This document shows positions 43,647 to 52,552 of a stretch of DNA of 64,000 nucleotides, in pieces. The translations under genes and the position numbers were made by a program. Within the stretch, counting starts at the first letter, position 1, and each line of letters begins with the position of its first letter. Under the pieces are notes generated by a model. It was not told where the DNA came from. It saw only the letters and a list, made by a program, of their open reading frames with translations, and did not search any database. The DNA is from an uncultured Porphyromonadaceae bacterium (GTDB lineage Bacteria > Bacteroidota > Bacteroidia > Bacteroidales > Muribaculaceae), in assembly GCA_900546365.1 (NCBI GenBank), contig URCF01000010.1, positions 15,865-79,864 on the forward strand. The letters run 5' to 3'.

Positions 43647-45122
43647 ATGAAGTCCATGCCTATGTCCACAACCATTGATAACTCAGTTGAGTTTGACAAG
43701 TCCGACCCACTGTCAATATACGAACACAGCCGACATTTGATTGGCAATTCACTTCACACACTTTTCGGTGACAAAGCTGTGGAACTGAGCCGCAAAGGCA
43801 AAGGCGGATTAGGACAAATGGTGGAACAACTGTTCTTTGGTTATGACATCAACACAAAACGGGAGGCGGATTTTGCAGAAGCCAATCTGGAGCTGAAATG
43901 CACGCCGTTGCTTAAATCCAAAACATCGGACACATACCGAATCAAGGAGCGGCTGGTGTGCACCATGATTGACTACTTTGAACTGATTGACACTCCTTTT
44001 GAAAAATCCCACCTCATTGCGAAGTGCAGACTTATGCTACTGCTCTTTTATCTGCATGTCAATGACAAAGCCATCTATGATTTTGAATTTCTCTATCGTG
44101 TGCTATGGCAAATTCCCGAGAAAGATCTCCTGCTTATAAGCAAGGACTATCAAACAATATCCGACAAGGTGAAACGAGGCGAGGCTCATCTGCTGTCCGA
44201 GGGCGACACCATGTATCTGGGAGCTTGCAGAAAGGGTCAGAAAAACGATAATCTGCAACCCCAACCCAACTCCGACATCAAGGCCAACAAAAGAGCTTTC
44301 AGTCTCAAGCCCGCTTATATGCGCTACATTCTGAGCCACGTGACTGAAAGCGGCGATAACCATTACAGCAACTTCACGGCGCCCAAGCAACCCGGATTTG
44401 AGCTCGTTTCCTCCAAAGAGCTTAAAAACAATTCGTTTGAGAACATCATTATTGAGCGGTTCAAACCATATATTGGCAAGAATTTCGTTCAGATATGCAA
44501 GATGCTGGACATAGAGCCTTATCAAGCCAAAAACAAATATGCCGACATTGCCGGATTGATTGCGTCCAACCAAGCGGACAAACGACTGAATAGGGCTGAG
44601 GAATTCGTCAAATCCGGTATAATCCTGAAAACAGTCAGGTTGCAGAGCAACGGTGCCCCCAAAGAATCAATGTCATTCAAAAACATTGACTACCATGAGA
44701 TTTACAACAACGACAAATGGCTGGAATCGGAAATTTATGAGTTGTTCACCTCACGCTTCATGTTTGTAGTGTTCAAACCTCATCCCCATGACACCATTGA
44801 GATACCAAACAACCGCACCGGGCAATCTGACATAGAAACGGCATATATTCTTGATTCAGTGTTTTTCTGGACTATGCCGCCGCAGGATCTTGAGGTGGCA
44901 GAGGATTATTGGAAGAATATACGTGATGGAGTGCTGTCAAATAATATTTCCACCGACTATTTCTGGAGCATAAGGAACCACCGCAAATTTCATGTGCGCC
45001 CCAAAGCGAGAGTCAATGCCGACAAAACCCCGAATCCGAATGGCGGGGTATGTAACAAGCTTTGCTACTGGTTTAATGCCGAATATGTTAAACAGATTAT
45101 AGAAAACCGCCATAATGACTGA
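43647..45122 (+). CDS. Sau3AI/MutH-family type II restriction endonuclease, probably GATC-specific
   Basis: 491 residues from the ATG at 43647; ATGs at 43656 and 43662 are alternatives. The N-terminal catalytic domain has the MutH/Sau3AI active site: Asp75 in EADFAEANLELK, Glu82 and Lys84, with GKGGLGQMVEQLFFGY just before. KERLVCTMIDYFEL, GEAHLLSEGDTMYLGACRKG, NSDIKANKRAFSLKPAYM and the closing FHVRPKA and WFNAEYVKQIIENR follow the order and spacing of Sau3AI, including its second MutH-like half. Sau3AI cuts GATC; the same site is inferred here. Overlaps the methyltransferase gene by 8 nt. Confidence 0.88.
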   Translation: MKSMPMSTTIDNSVEFDKSDPLSIYEHSRHLIGNSLHTLFGDKAVELSRKGKGGLGQMVEQLFFGYDINTKREADFAEANLELKCTPLLKSKTSDTYRIKERLVCTMIDYFELIDTPFEKSHLIAKCRLMLLLFYLHVNDKAIYDFEFLYRVLWQIPEKDLLLISKDYQTISDKVKRGEAHLLSEGDTMYLGACRKGQKNDNLQPQPNSDIKANKRAFSLKPAYMRYILSHVTESGDNHYSNFTAPKQPGFELVSSKELKNNSFENIIIERFKPYIGKNFVQICKMLDIEPYQAKNKYADIAGLIASNQADKRLNRAEEFVKSGIILKTVRLQSNGAPKESMSFKNIDYHEIYNNDKWLESEIYELFTSRFMFVVFKPHPHDTIEIPNNRTGQSDIETAYILDSVFFWTMPPQDLEVAEDYWKNIRDGVLSNNISTDYFWSIRNHRKFHVRPKARVNADKTPNPNGGVCNKLCYWFNAEYVKQIIENRHND

Positions 45123-46455
45123 GACACAACATATAGATAACAATCTTCTTTGCGAACCGCTTGCGGCCTATAGCTTTGCCTACAAACAACAATCGCTGTT
45201 TCCCGAGCAAGAAGTCGAAACTTCCGCAAACGACATCAGGGTAATGGAATTGTTTGCCGGAGTGGGAGGCTTTCGCATCGGGCTGGAACGAGCCTCTTCC
45301 AAATTTTCCACCGTGTGGAACAATCAATGGGAACCGTCAACCAAGCGACAGGATGCCTCCATTATTTATTGCAACCGGTTCGGATTGGCCGGACACAGCA
45401 ATCAGGATATTGCAACGGTTGATGTTAGCGATATTCCTGATGCCGACATGCTGGTAGGAGGATTCCCCTGTCAGGACTACTCTGTGGCCACAACATTGAA
45501 ACGGTCGGGCGGAATTGAAGGTAAGAAGGGCGTTCTGTGGTGGCAGATTCACAGGATTTTGCGTGACCATAAAAAACCTCCTCGCTATCTGCTCCTGGAA
45601 AATGTTGACAGATTGCTAAGCTCCCCGGCCACACAGCGTGGACGCGATTTTGCAATCATTCTTGCATCATTGTCCGATTTGGGCTACAGTGTGGAATGGC
45701 GAGTAATCAACGCAGCGGAGTACGGGATGCCCCAACGCCGCAGACGAACTTACATATTTGCTTTCAAAAACGACTCCAACCTTACCGACTCAATCCACAC
45801 ACCGTTTGACTGGATTGTTAAAAACGGCATAATGGCCAAAGCCTTTCCTGTGCAGCAAGCCAATGAGAACTCTATGTCAGAAATCCTCATCGAGGGCGAT
45901 TTGACCGAGGTGTCACAATATTTCAACAAGGGCAAATCAACCTCTCCATTCAAAAACTCGGGACTGATGAGCCACCGCAAAATCCACACAATCCAAACCA
46001 CTCCGGCCTGTGATGGCCCATTTGTCACTCTTGGCGACATCCTTGTTCCGGAATCCGAAGTGCCAGCAGAGTTTTATATAGACAGTAACGATGTAGAAAA
46101 ATGGGCCTACGCCAAGGGCGGGAAAAAGGAGAAACGCGTGAACAAAACCACGGGATACGAATACAACTACTCCGAAGGAGCTATGGCGTTTCCCGACTAT
46201 GTGGACAAACCCTCCCGCACCATCATCACTGGTGAAGGCGGCGCAGCCCCCTCGAGATTCAAGCATGTTGTGGCCACTGAATCGGGCAGATACCGACGAT
46301 TGGTACCGGTTGAACTTGAACGGCTCAATATGTTTCCGGACAATCACACAGCCGGAGCATCGGATATGCGGCGCGCTTTTTTGATGGGAAATGCGCTTGT
46401 CACAGGGATTGTGGAGCGTATCGGACTCCAGATTGTGAAAAGATGTTGGCCGTGA
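45115..46455 (+). CDS. DNA (cytosine-5-)-methyltransferase of the Sau3AI-type system
   Basis: 446 residues. C5-methylase motifs in order: I ELFAGVGGFRIGLE at 45-58, IV GGFPCQDYS with catalytic Cys119, VI LLLENVDRLL, VIII EYGMPQRRRRTYIFAF, IX-X GRYRRLVPVELERLNMFPDNHT and MGNALVTGIVERIG. The target-recognition region lies between VIII and IX. It should protect host DNA from the overlapping endonuclease, probably as GAT-5mC. The pair is less GC-rich than its neighbours, suggesting transfer. Its own transcription seems to come only from the promoter before the endonuclease gene. Confidence 0.92.
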   Translation: MTETQHIDNNLLCEPLAAYSFAYKQQSLFPEQEVETSANDIRVMELFAGVGGFRIGLERASSKFSTVWNNQWEPSTKRQDASIIYCNRFGLAGHSNQDIATVDVSDIPDADMLVGGFPCQDYSVATTLKRSGGIEGKKGVLWWQIHRILRDHKKPPRYLLLENVDRLLSSPATQRGRDFAIILASLSDLGYSVEWRVINAAEYGMPQRRRRTYIFAFKNDSNLTDSIHTPFDWIVKNGIMAKAFPVQQANENSMSEILIEGDLTEVSQYFNKGKSTSPFKNSGLMSHRKIHTIQTTPACDGPFVTLGDILVPESEVPAEFYIDSNDVEKWAYAKGGKKEKRVNKTTGYEYNYSEGAMAFPDYVDKPSRTIITGEGGAAPSRFKHVVATESGRYRRLVPVELERLNMFPDNHTAGASDMRRAFLMGNALVTGIVERIGLQIVKRCWP

Positions 46456-46468
46456 GGTGAAAATTTTG

Positions 46469-46500
46469 TTGCGCGGTATAGGGATTTTTGCGTACATTTG
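46469..46500 (+). promoter_or_regulatory. Promoter of the 46525 operon
   Basis: TTG at 46469-46471, 21 nt spacer, TACATTTG at 46493-46500, then 24 nt to the ATG. Textbook Bacteroidetes arrangement. It is the likely main promoter for the long plus-strand run to 58602. Confidence 0.75.
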
Positions 46501-46524
46501 CATTTAATACCTATGCAATAGAAA

Positions 46525-48558
46525 ATGAGTGCAGAATTTTCATATATAGATGTGGCCGTGCGCTATGACCACGGTGGCTCAATGGTGACAATGTTCACAT
46601 GTCCCCAGGGGGCTGCGGCTCGTATTCCAGCAATCGACGGACGCAACATCACACAAAAATTTGCCAACTTCACCACAGGCTATGTCATCAGTCCGCGGCG
46701 CAACAAACTTGTGTTCACACTGCTCCATGCCGAGTCGCCATCGGCTCCAGTTCTCGCTGTCACTGTGGCTCTTGACAGCGATGTGCTTTTGCCGGGCCGA
46801 TTGATTGTGAAGCTCCTCAATGAGCTGAAAAGCCAGCTCGGCGAAACCGACCGTCTGTCGGAACCAACCGTCAACCACCTCATCCGCGCCATCGGATTTC
46901 CGGCCGCACCTCTGCGCCGCCCTTGCGAACAGCCCAACACTGCCTCGGGCACGTTCTGCTACCGCACCTACGTGTCGCCCACCGAACTCAACCGGATTCT
47001 CACCTTCCCGCGTCAACCGCAATACGAAGGATATGCCGACATTGTGGTGGTGCCTCCGACCACTGTGGCTCTTGACAGCGGACTCACACGGCTGCAGGGG
47101 ATGCCTCAGGCTCTTCTTGCCGTGGTGTGCCCCAAAGGCGTCACCGCCCAATCCTCTATAGCTCCGGCCGACAAGCCTCTCACACTCACCTACTCCATGG
47201 ACCATTTCCTGCCGGTGGATGTGACTTTCACTCCCGACGAGCCCAATTGCTACGCCGTGATCCAGGGGCCTGCGCTGGTGGTGAAAGATGCGCTCCATGC
47301 AGGGATTGATTTCCGGTCCGAGCCCTGCAAATGTGAGGTAACCACTCCCGACGGCACTCCGCTGCGTCAATTTTCAATCACCGTCAACGGCCATCCTGCC
47401 GACACGGACGGTGACAGCATCATATTGCGAAGCTCCGACTTCCACCCCTCCGGCACCGCGAGCCTGAGCGTGTCATCAACCAATTTCATTGCCGCCACAC
47501 GCAGCATCTCCGCCGCCGCCATTTCGCCCGGCACCCCACTGCATTTCACTCTTGAGCAAGAGGAGAGCAGTGTGCTTCTTCGCTTGAATTTCAGCGACGG
47601 ACGCATCCTTGAGCAGCGCATAGCCGTGGGCAAAAGCTCGCCAGAATACTGCCAGCTGCGTGCCGGCAATTTCCACGGGTTCCGCGCCCACAAACTCGCT
47701 TCGCCCGGTGCGGAAACATATAATGTGGATATGACAGCATCCGCGGCACCGGTTGCCATGCCCGGGCCCGAGCCAGCCAAACCGGCCCGTCCGGCTGTCA
47801 AGCCAGAACCTCAGCCCAAACCCGAATCCAAACCCGAACCGGAGAAACCGCAACCGAGCCCCGAGCCTAAAAAACCGGTACAACCCGAGATTGTTGATTT
47901 CTCCCACGATGCCGATATCACCGACAATCCCGAACTGACCTCCGAATCCAAGCCGCGCAAAAAGCTGATATTCACCATTGCAGGCATAGCATTGGCAGTA
48001 GTGGTGGCTGGTGCGCTGGTGTGGTATCTGCCCAAAGCTCTCGGAAGCGCCGGCACTGACGAGGAACAAGTGGACACCGCCGCAAGCATTATCTCGGAGC
48101 GCGTTGACACCGTCACCCCTCAACCCAGCGAAGCTGTTGCACCCGCAGCCGGACAACCCGACCCGGCGCCTACAGAAGCCTCTGCCGCCCCGGTTGCAGC
48201 CAACCCCACCGGAGAGGCTGCTGATGTTGAATATCTCAACAAATCGAAAGTGTGGAAACGCTCCGACCTCCAGTCCGACAAATACCGCGCCCTGTATGAT
48301 GCCATTACCTCCGGCAATATCGGCGCCATGGCCAACAACGCCTATTTCGCCACCTCCGGTCAGGCCACCAACGCCATGGCTGTCAAAGTGATGGATGCTG
48401 CATGGGGTTCCATCGGCACCGGCACACAGAAAGCCAATGAACGCGAGCTCAAGAAGATGGAGAAAGCCGGACAGATTGACCTTGCGAAACTGTTTGATAA
48501 TCTGGCACGTTTCAGAGACAAAGAACCCAACAAAACACCCCGACCCGGTACAAAATGA
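46525..48558 (+). CDS. Unrecognised single-pass membrane protein with Pro-rich linker
   Basis: 677 residues, no signal peptide. Residues 1 to about 410 form one or more beta-rich domains without a motif I know. A low-complexity linker of Pro, Glu and Lys (about 411-455) leads to KPRKKLIFTIAG and a membrane helix at about 480-502; the basic flank puts the large N-terminal part in the cytoplasm. A Pro and Ala-rich spacer then a helical domain (about 560-677: SKVWKRSDLQSDKYRALYDA, MANNAYFATSGQATNAMAVK) would be periplasmic. It could sense a cytoplasmic state and act outside, but nothing proves it. The stop overlaps the next gene (ATGA). Confidence 0.75.
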   Translation: MSAEFSYIDVAVRYDHGGSMVTMFTCPQGAAARIPAIDGRNITQKFANFTTGYVISPRRNKLVFTLLHAESPSAPVLAVTVALDSDVLLPGRLIVKLLNELKSQLGETDRLSEPTVNHLIRAIGFPAAPLRRPCEQPNTASGTFCYRTYVSPTELNRILTFPRQPQYEGYADIVVVPPTTVALDSGLTRLQGMPQALLAVVCPKGVTAQSSIAPADKPLTLTYSMDHFLPVDVTFTPDEPNCYAVIQGPALVVKDALHAGIDFRSEPCKCEVTTPDGTPLRQFSITVNGHPADTDGDSIILRSSDFHPSGTASLSVSSTNFIAATRSISAAAISPGTPLHFTLEQEESSVLLRLNFSDGRILEQRIAVGKSSPEYCQLRAGNFHGFRAHKLASPGAETYNVDMTASAAPVAMPGPEPAKPARPAVKPEPQPKPESKPEPEKPQPSPEPKKPVQPEIVDFSHDADITDNPELTSESKPRKKLIFTIAGIALAVVVAGALVWYLPKALGSAGTDEEQVDTAASIISERVDTVTPQPSEAVAPAAGQPDPAPTEASAAPVAANPTGEAADVEYLNKSKVWKRSDLQSDKYRALYDAITSGNIGAMANNAYFATSGQATNAMAVKVMDAAWGSIGTGTQKANERELKKMEKAGQIDLAKLFDNLARFRDKEPNKTPRPGTK

Positions 48559-49838
48559 AAACACTGATTTCCACTGTGCTTTTATTAGCATCCGCCATAG
48601 CAATGTATGCGGCCGAGCCAACATTGGCTAACCGTCAGAAAGCATCCAACTATTTTGCCTACCCTTATCCCGAGCAGCCGCTCCCGGCACTGACTGAAGC
48701 ACCCGAAGGGTACACTCCGTTCCACATCGAGCATTACGGCCGTCACGGCAGCCGATGGCATATAGGGAAATATGTGTACACCACCCCTGTCAACATCATG
48801 CTCAAGGCTGATTCGTGCAACAAGCTCACCCCACGTGGCAAAAAACTGCTTGCCGAGCTGCAGCGCATAGAGGTGGCCTCGCGAGGACGCGATGGCGAGC
48901 TAACACCCATCGGTGCGGAGCAGCACAGAGGGATTGCCCGCCGCATGGTGCACAACTTCCCGCAGGTGTTTGCCGACTCAGCGCGCATTGACGCCCGCTC
49001 CACTGTTGTGATACGCTGCATCCTGTCCATGGACAACGAGCTTCAGGAGATGCTCGCCGCAAACCCATCGCTGCGCATCACATCCGATGCCTCGGAAGCC
49101 GATATGTACTACATGAACTACCACGACACCATCGTGCCCCATATCACCTACGCATCAAAAAAAGTGAATATGCCGCAGATGGACTCGCTGTATGCCAACA
49201 CCGGAGAGTGGCTTGGCCACCTGTTCACCGACACCCGGTGGGCCAAGGACTCACTCAACACCAACCAGCTGTTCTGGCACCTGTTCATCATCAATGCCAA
49301 CTCTCAGAGCCACAAGGACCAGAAAGGGTTCTACGACATATTCACCGATGATGAGATCAACCGTCGTTGGACCATAGACAACGCCGATTGGTATCTCAGC
49401 TACGGCAACGCCCCCTCCACACAAGGTGCCGGACAGCACATTCAGCGCAATCTGCTCACCAACATACTCCAGAGCGCCGACACCGCCATCACCTACGGCA
49501 AACCGAGCGCAAACCTCCGCTTCGGCCACGAAACTTGTCTGATGCCACTCACTGTGCTTATGGAGCTGGACCATTACGGCGAGCCCATCGACAAGATGAC
49601 AGAGATTGCCGACAAGTGGCACAACTATGAAATATTCCCGATGGGCGGCAACCTCCAGATGGTGTTCTACGCCCCGAAAAACACCACCCCCACTCCCGAC
49701 AATGTGATGGTGAAAGTGCTCCTCAACGAGCAGGAGCGCCACCTCCCGGTCCACACTGACTCCTACCCCTACTACAAATGGAGCCTGCTGCGCGACTATT
49801 ATAAAACAAAACTTGCCAAACCGGAACCTAAACCCTGA
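48555..49838 (+). CDS. Secreted histidine-type phosphatase, MINPP-like
   Basis: 427 residues. Signal peptide (about 1-20). RHGSR at 63-67 within HIEHYGRHGSRW is the phosphate-binding motif, and FGHETCLMPLTVLM carries HET in the place of the HAE proton-donor motif of multiple inositol polyphosphate phosphatases. RSTVVIRCILSMDNEL supplies another conserved Arg. Bacteroides MINPP releases phosphate from phytate. This one differs from the Agp-like enzyme at 35544 in its active-site motifs. Coupled to the upstream unknown gene by ATGA. Confidence 0.82.
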   Translation: MKTLISTVLLLASAIAMYAAEPTLANRQKASNYFAYPYPEQPLPALTEAPEGYTPFHIEHYGRHGSRWHIGKYVYTTPVNIMLKADSCNKLTPRGKKLLAELQRIEVASRGRDGELTPIGAEQHRGIARRMVHNFPQVFADSARIDARSTVVIRCILSMDNELQEMLAANPSLRITSDASEADMYYMNYHDTIVPHITYASKKVNMPQMDSLYANTGEWLGHLFTDTRWAKDSLNTNQLFWHLFIINANSQSHKDQKGFYDIFTDDEINRRWTIDNADWYLSYGNAPSTQGAGQHIQRNLLTNILQSADTAITYGKPSANLRFGHETCLMPLTVLMELDHYGEPIDKMTEIADKWHNYEIFPMGGNLQMVFYAPKNTTPTPDNVMVKVLLNEQERHLPVHTDSYPYYKWSLLRDYYKTKLAKPEPKP

Positions 49839-49846
49839 TTTTTACT

Positions 49847-50455
49847 ATGACATCTTTTGCTCAACATTGCAACGATATATTCAACGACAGCACACTGCGC
49901 TATCATATAACAGACTCGATCGACGCCTCGGAAACGAATCCGTTTGACGAAGGCTCAATCGAGCACACTCTTTTTCACAAAAACTGGATTGACGCCGCAC
50001 AGTGGCACATGGAGGACATCATCCGCGATGAGAACATCGACCCCGTGAAAGCTCTTGAGCTCAAGCGCACCATCGACCGCTCCAACCAGCTTCGCACCGA
50101 CTGCGTGGAGGAGCTCGACACTTACTTCCGCACCAAATATGCCGATGTGAAAGCGCTCCCCGATGCCACCATCAACACCGAAAGCCCGGCCTGGGCCATT
50201 GACCGCCTGTCAATACTCGCGCTCAAAATCTACCACATGCAGATTGAAGCCGGGCGCAACGATGCCTCCCCGGAGCACCGCAACCGTTGCCTGGCCAAGC
50301 TCAATGTGCTCCTCGAGCAGCGCACCGACCTCACCCAAGCCATCGACACCCTGCTGGAGGATATCGCCGCCGGACGCAAATACATGAAAGTCTATCGTCA
50401 GATGAAGATGTACAACGACCCCGACACCAACCCGGTGCTATATGGTGGAAAATAA
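49847..50455 (+). CDS. DUF4254 family protein
   Basis: 202 residues, soluble and almost wholly helical: LFHKNWIDAAQWHMEDIIRD, LELKRTIDRSNQLRTDCVEELD, TESPAWAIDRLSILALKIYHM and RCLAKLNVLLEQRTDLTQAID are family features. No function is known. In Bacteroidetes it commonly sits before a GT9 heptosyltransferase-type gene, as it does here with a 14-nt overlap, which points to lipopolysaccharide core assembly. Confidence 0.85.
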   Translation: MTSFAQHCNDIFNDSTLRYHITDSIDASETNPFDEGSIEHTLFHKNWIDAAQWHMEDIIRDENIDPVKALELKRTIDRSNQLRTDCVEELDTYFRTKYADVKALPDATINTESPAWAIDRLSILALKIYHMQIEAGRNDASPEHRNRCLAKLNVLLEQRTDLTQAIDTLLEDIAAGRKYMKVYRQMKMYNDPDTNPVLYGGK

Positions 50456-51527
50456 CACATACACCCCCGACAGCACCGTTCCGCGCAACATTCTTGTGGC
50501 GCGGTTTTCGGCATTGGGCGATGTGTGTATGGCCATCCCTGTGGTGTACGGTGTATGCCGGGCCAACCCCAATGTGCGGCTGGTGTTCGTCACCAAGCCG
50601 GCTGTCACAGGGCTGTTCATCAACCCACCTGCCAACCTTGTGGTGGTGGGTGCCGATGTGAAGCACGAATACTCCGGAGTCAACGGACTCCGCAAACTGT
50701 TTTCGGAACTACGGCAGCAATATCATATCGATGCCTTTGCCGACCTCCACGATGTGCTGCGCACCCGGATGATAGACATATTCTGCCGCCTGCGCGGCGT
50801 GGAGGCAGCCCGCATCCACAAGGGGCGTGCTGACAAGAAACTCCTCACCCGGCGCACCGACAAGGTGCTTGAGCCGCTGGCCGAGAGCACCGAACGCTAT
50901 ATTGATGTGTTCAATCGCCTCGGCATTGAGGTTGACACCTCATTCCGGTCGCTTTACGGCGACGGCAGAGGCAATCCAAGCGAATTTGCCCATATCACAC
51001 TACCCAAACAGCCCGGCGAAAAATGGATCGGCATAGCACCGTTCGCCGCCCATCCCGGCAAAATTTACCCCATCCACCGCATGAAGCAGGTGGTGCAATC
51101 GCTTGTCAGGCTACCCGGTGTGAAGATATTCCTGTTTGGCGGCGGCGATGTGGAGCGCGCCGTACTCGCCGAGTGGGTCAACGAGATACCCCACACCCTC
51201 TCCTTGGCCGGGAAGCGTTATGGGTTTGCCGTAGAGCTGGCCCTCATCAGCTGGCTGGATGTGATGGTGTCGATGGACTCGGCCAACATGCACCTCGCCT
51301 CGCTCGTCAACACTCCGGTGGTGAGCATATGGGGTGCCACCCACCCCTATTGCGGCTTCAGCGGATGGCATCAGTCGCCCGACCTCGCCGTGCAGCTCGA
51401 CATCCCGTGCCGCCCCTGCTCTGTGTTCGGCAACAAGGAGTGCTACATCGGCGACTTCCGCTGCATGCGCGCCATAGAGCCTCAAATGATAATTGACAAA
51501 GTGAAGAAAACCATAACCCATGAGTGA
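50442..51527 (+). CDS. Glycosyltransferase family 9 (heptosyltransferase-like)
   Basis: 361 residues. NILVARFSALGDVCMAIPVV is the GT9 acceptor-domain start; the donor domain has WIGIAPFAAHPGKIYPIHRM and DVMVSMDSANMHLASLVNTPVVSIWGATHP, the ADP-heptose-site signature. Adds a heptose or similar sugar to the lipopolysaccharide inner core. The C-terminal CRPCSVFGNKECYIGDFRCM has four cysteines, as in many Bacteroidetes homologues. Overlaps DUF4254 (14 nt) and ruvB (8 nt). Confidence 0.9.
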   Translation: MVENNTYTPDSTVPRNILVARFSALGDVCMAIPVVYGVCRANPNVRLVFVTKPAVTGLFINPPANLVVVGADVKHEYSGVNGLRKLFSELRQQYHIDAFADLHDVLRTRMIDIFCRLRGVEAARIHKGRADKKLLTRRTDKVLEPLAESTERYIDVFNRLGIEVDTSFRSLYGDGRGNPSEFAHITLPKQPGEKWIGIAPFAAHPGKIYPIHRMKQVVQSLVRLPGVKIFLFGGGDVERAVLAEWVNEIPHTLSLAGKRYGFAVELALISWLDVMVSMDSANMHLASLVNTPVVSIWGATHPYCGFSGWHQSPDLAVQLDIPCRPCSVFGNKECYIGDFRCMRAIEPQMIIDKVKKTITHE

Positions 51528-52551
51528 TGATTTCAACATACGGCAGGCTTCCGGTCCGGTGATGCCCGACAGCGACCGCGATGTGGAGAAAGCATTGCGC
51601 CCAAGCCAATTCGACTCGTTCAGCGGCCAGGACAAGATTGTGGAGAACCTCAAAGTGTTTGTCGCCGCCGCACGGATGCGTGGCGAAGCCCTTGACCACA
51701 TACTGCTTTTCGGCCCTCCCGGACTGGGCAAAACCACCCTTGCCGGCATTGTGTCCAACGAGCTTGGCGTGGGATTCAAAGTCACTTCAGGCCCCGTGCT
51801 CGACAAGCCCGGCGACCTGGCCGGCATACTCACCTCGCTGGAGGAGAACGATGTGCTGTTCATTGACGAGATTCACCGCCTCAGCCCGGTGGTGGAGGAG
51901 TACCTCTACTCCGCCATGGAGGACTACCGCATCGACATTATGATTGACAAAGGCCCCGGAGCACGAAGCGTGCAGCTCACACTCTCGCCGTTCACCCTCG
52001 TCGGAGCCACCACACGCAGCGGGTTGCTCACAAGCCCGCTTCGCGCACGCTTCGGCATCAATTGCCATCTGGAATATTACGACCACCCGGTGCTGGAGCG
52101 CATCATATTGCGCAGCGCCGGTCTGCTCGGAGTGAAATGCACCCCTCCCGCCGCCCACGAAATAGCCCTGCGCTCACGCGGCACACCACGTATTGCCAAC
52201 GCATTGCTGCGCCGTGTGCGCGACTTCGCCCAGGTAAAGGGTAACGGCACGATTGACCCCGAGATAGCACGATATGCCCTCGAGGCCCTCAACATTGACC
52301 GCTACGGACTTGACGAAATCGACAATAAGATTCTCACCACCATCATCACCAAGTTCCAGGGCGGTCCCGTCGGGCTCAACACCATCGCTACCGCCCTCGG
52401 TGAAGATCCCGGCACCGTCGAGGATGTGTATGAGCCATACCTCATCAAGGAAGGGTTCATAAAGCGCACCCCGCGTGGCCGCGAAGTGACCCAACTCGCC
52501 TACACCCATCTGGGCGCGAAACGCTCTGATGGCCAACCATCACTGTTCTAA
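51520..52551 (+). CDS. ruvB: Holliday junction branch migration helicase RuvB
   Basis: 343 residues. RPSQFDSFSGQDKIVENL, Walker A GPPGLGKT at 65-72, Walker B FIDEIHRLS, sensor 1 LVGATTRSGLL and arginine finger region, then the winged-helix end with RTPRGREVTQLAYTHLG. Hexameric motor that with RuvA drives branch migration. ruvA and ruvC are not near; in Bacteroidetes ruvB is often alone beside polysaccharide genes. Overlaps the GT9 gene by 8 nt. Confidence 0.98.
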   Translation: MSDDFNIRQASGPVMPDSDRDVEKALRPSQFDSFSGQDKIVENLKVFVAAARMRGEALDHILLFGPPGLGKTTLAGIVSNELGVGFKVTSGPVLDKPGDLAGILTSLEENDVLFIDEIHRLSPVVEEYLYSAMEDYRIDIMIDKGPGARSVQLTLSPFTLVGATTRSGLLTSPLRARFGINCHLEYYDHPVLERIILRSAGLLGVKCTPPAAHEIALRSRGTPRIANALLRRVRDFAQVKGNGTIDPEIARYALEALNIDRYGLDEIDNKILTTIITKFQGGPVGLNTIATALGEDPGTVEDVYEPYLIKEGFIKRTPRGREVTQLAYTHLGAKRSDGQPSLF

Positions 52552-52552
52552 T

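Noticed and set aside
47750..47880. Pro-rich repeat in the 46525 gene as a possible assembly artefact
   Set aside because: The frame stays open through it and the codons vary, so it reads as a genuine low-complexity linker.
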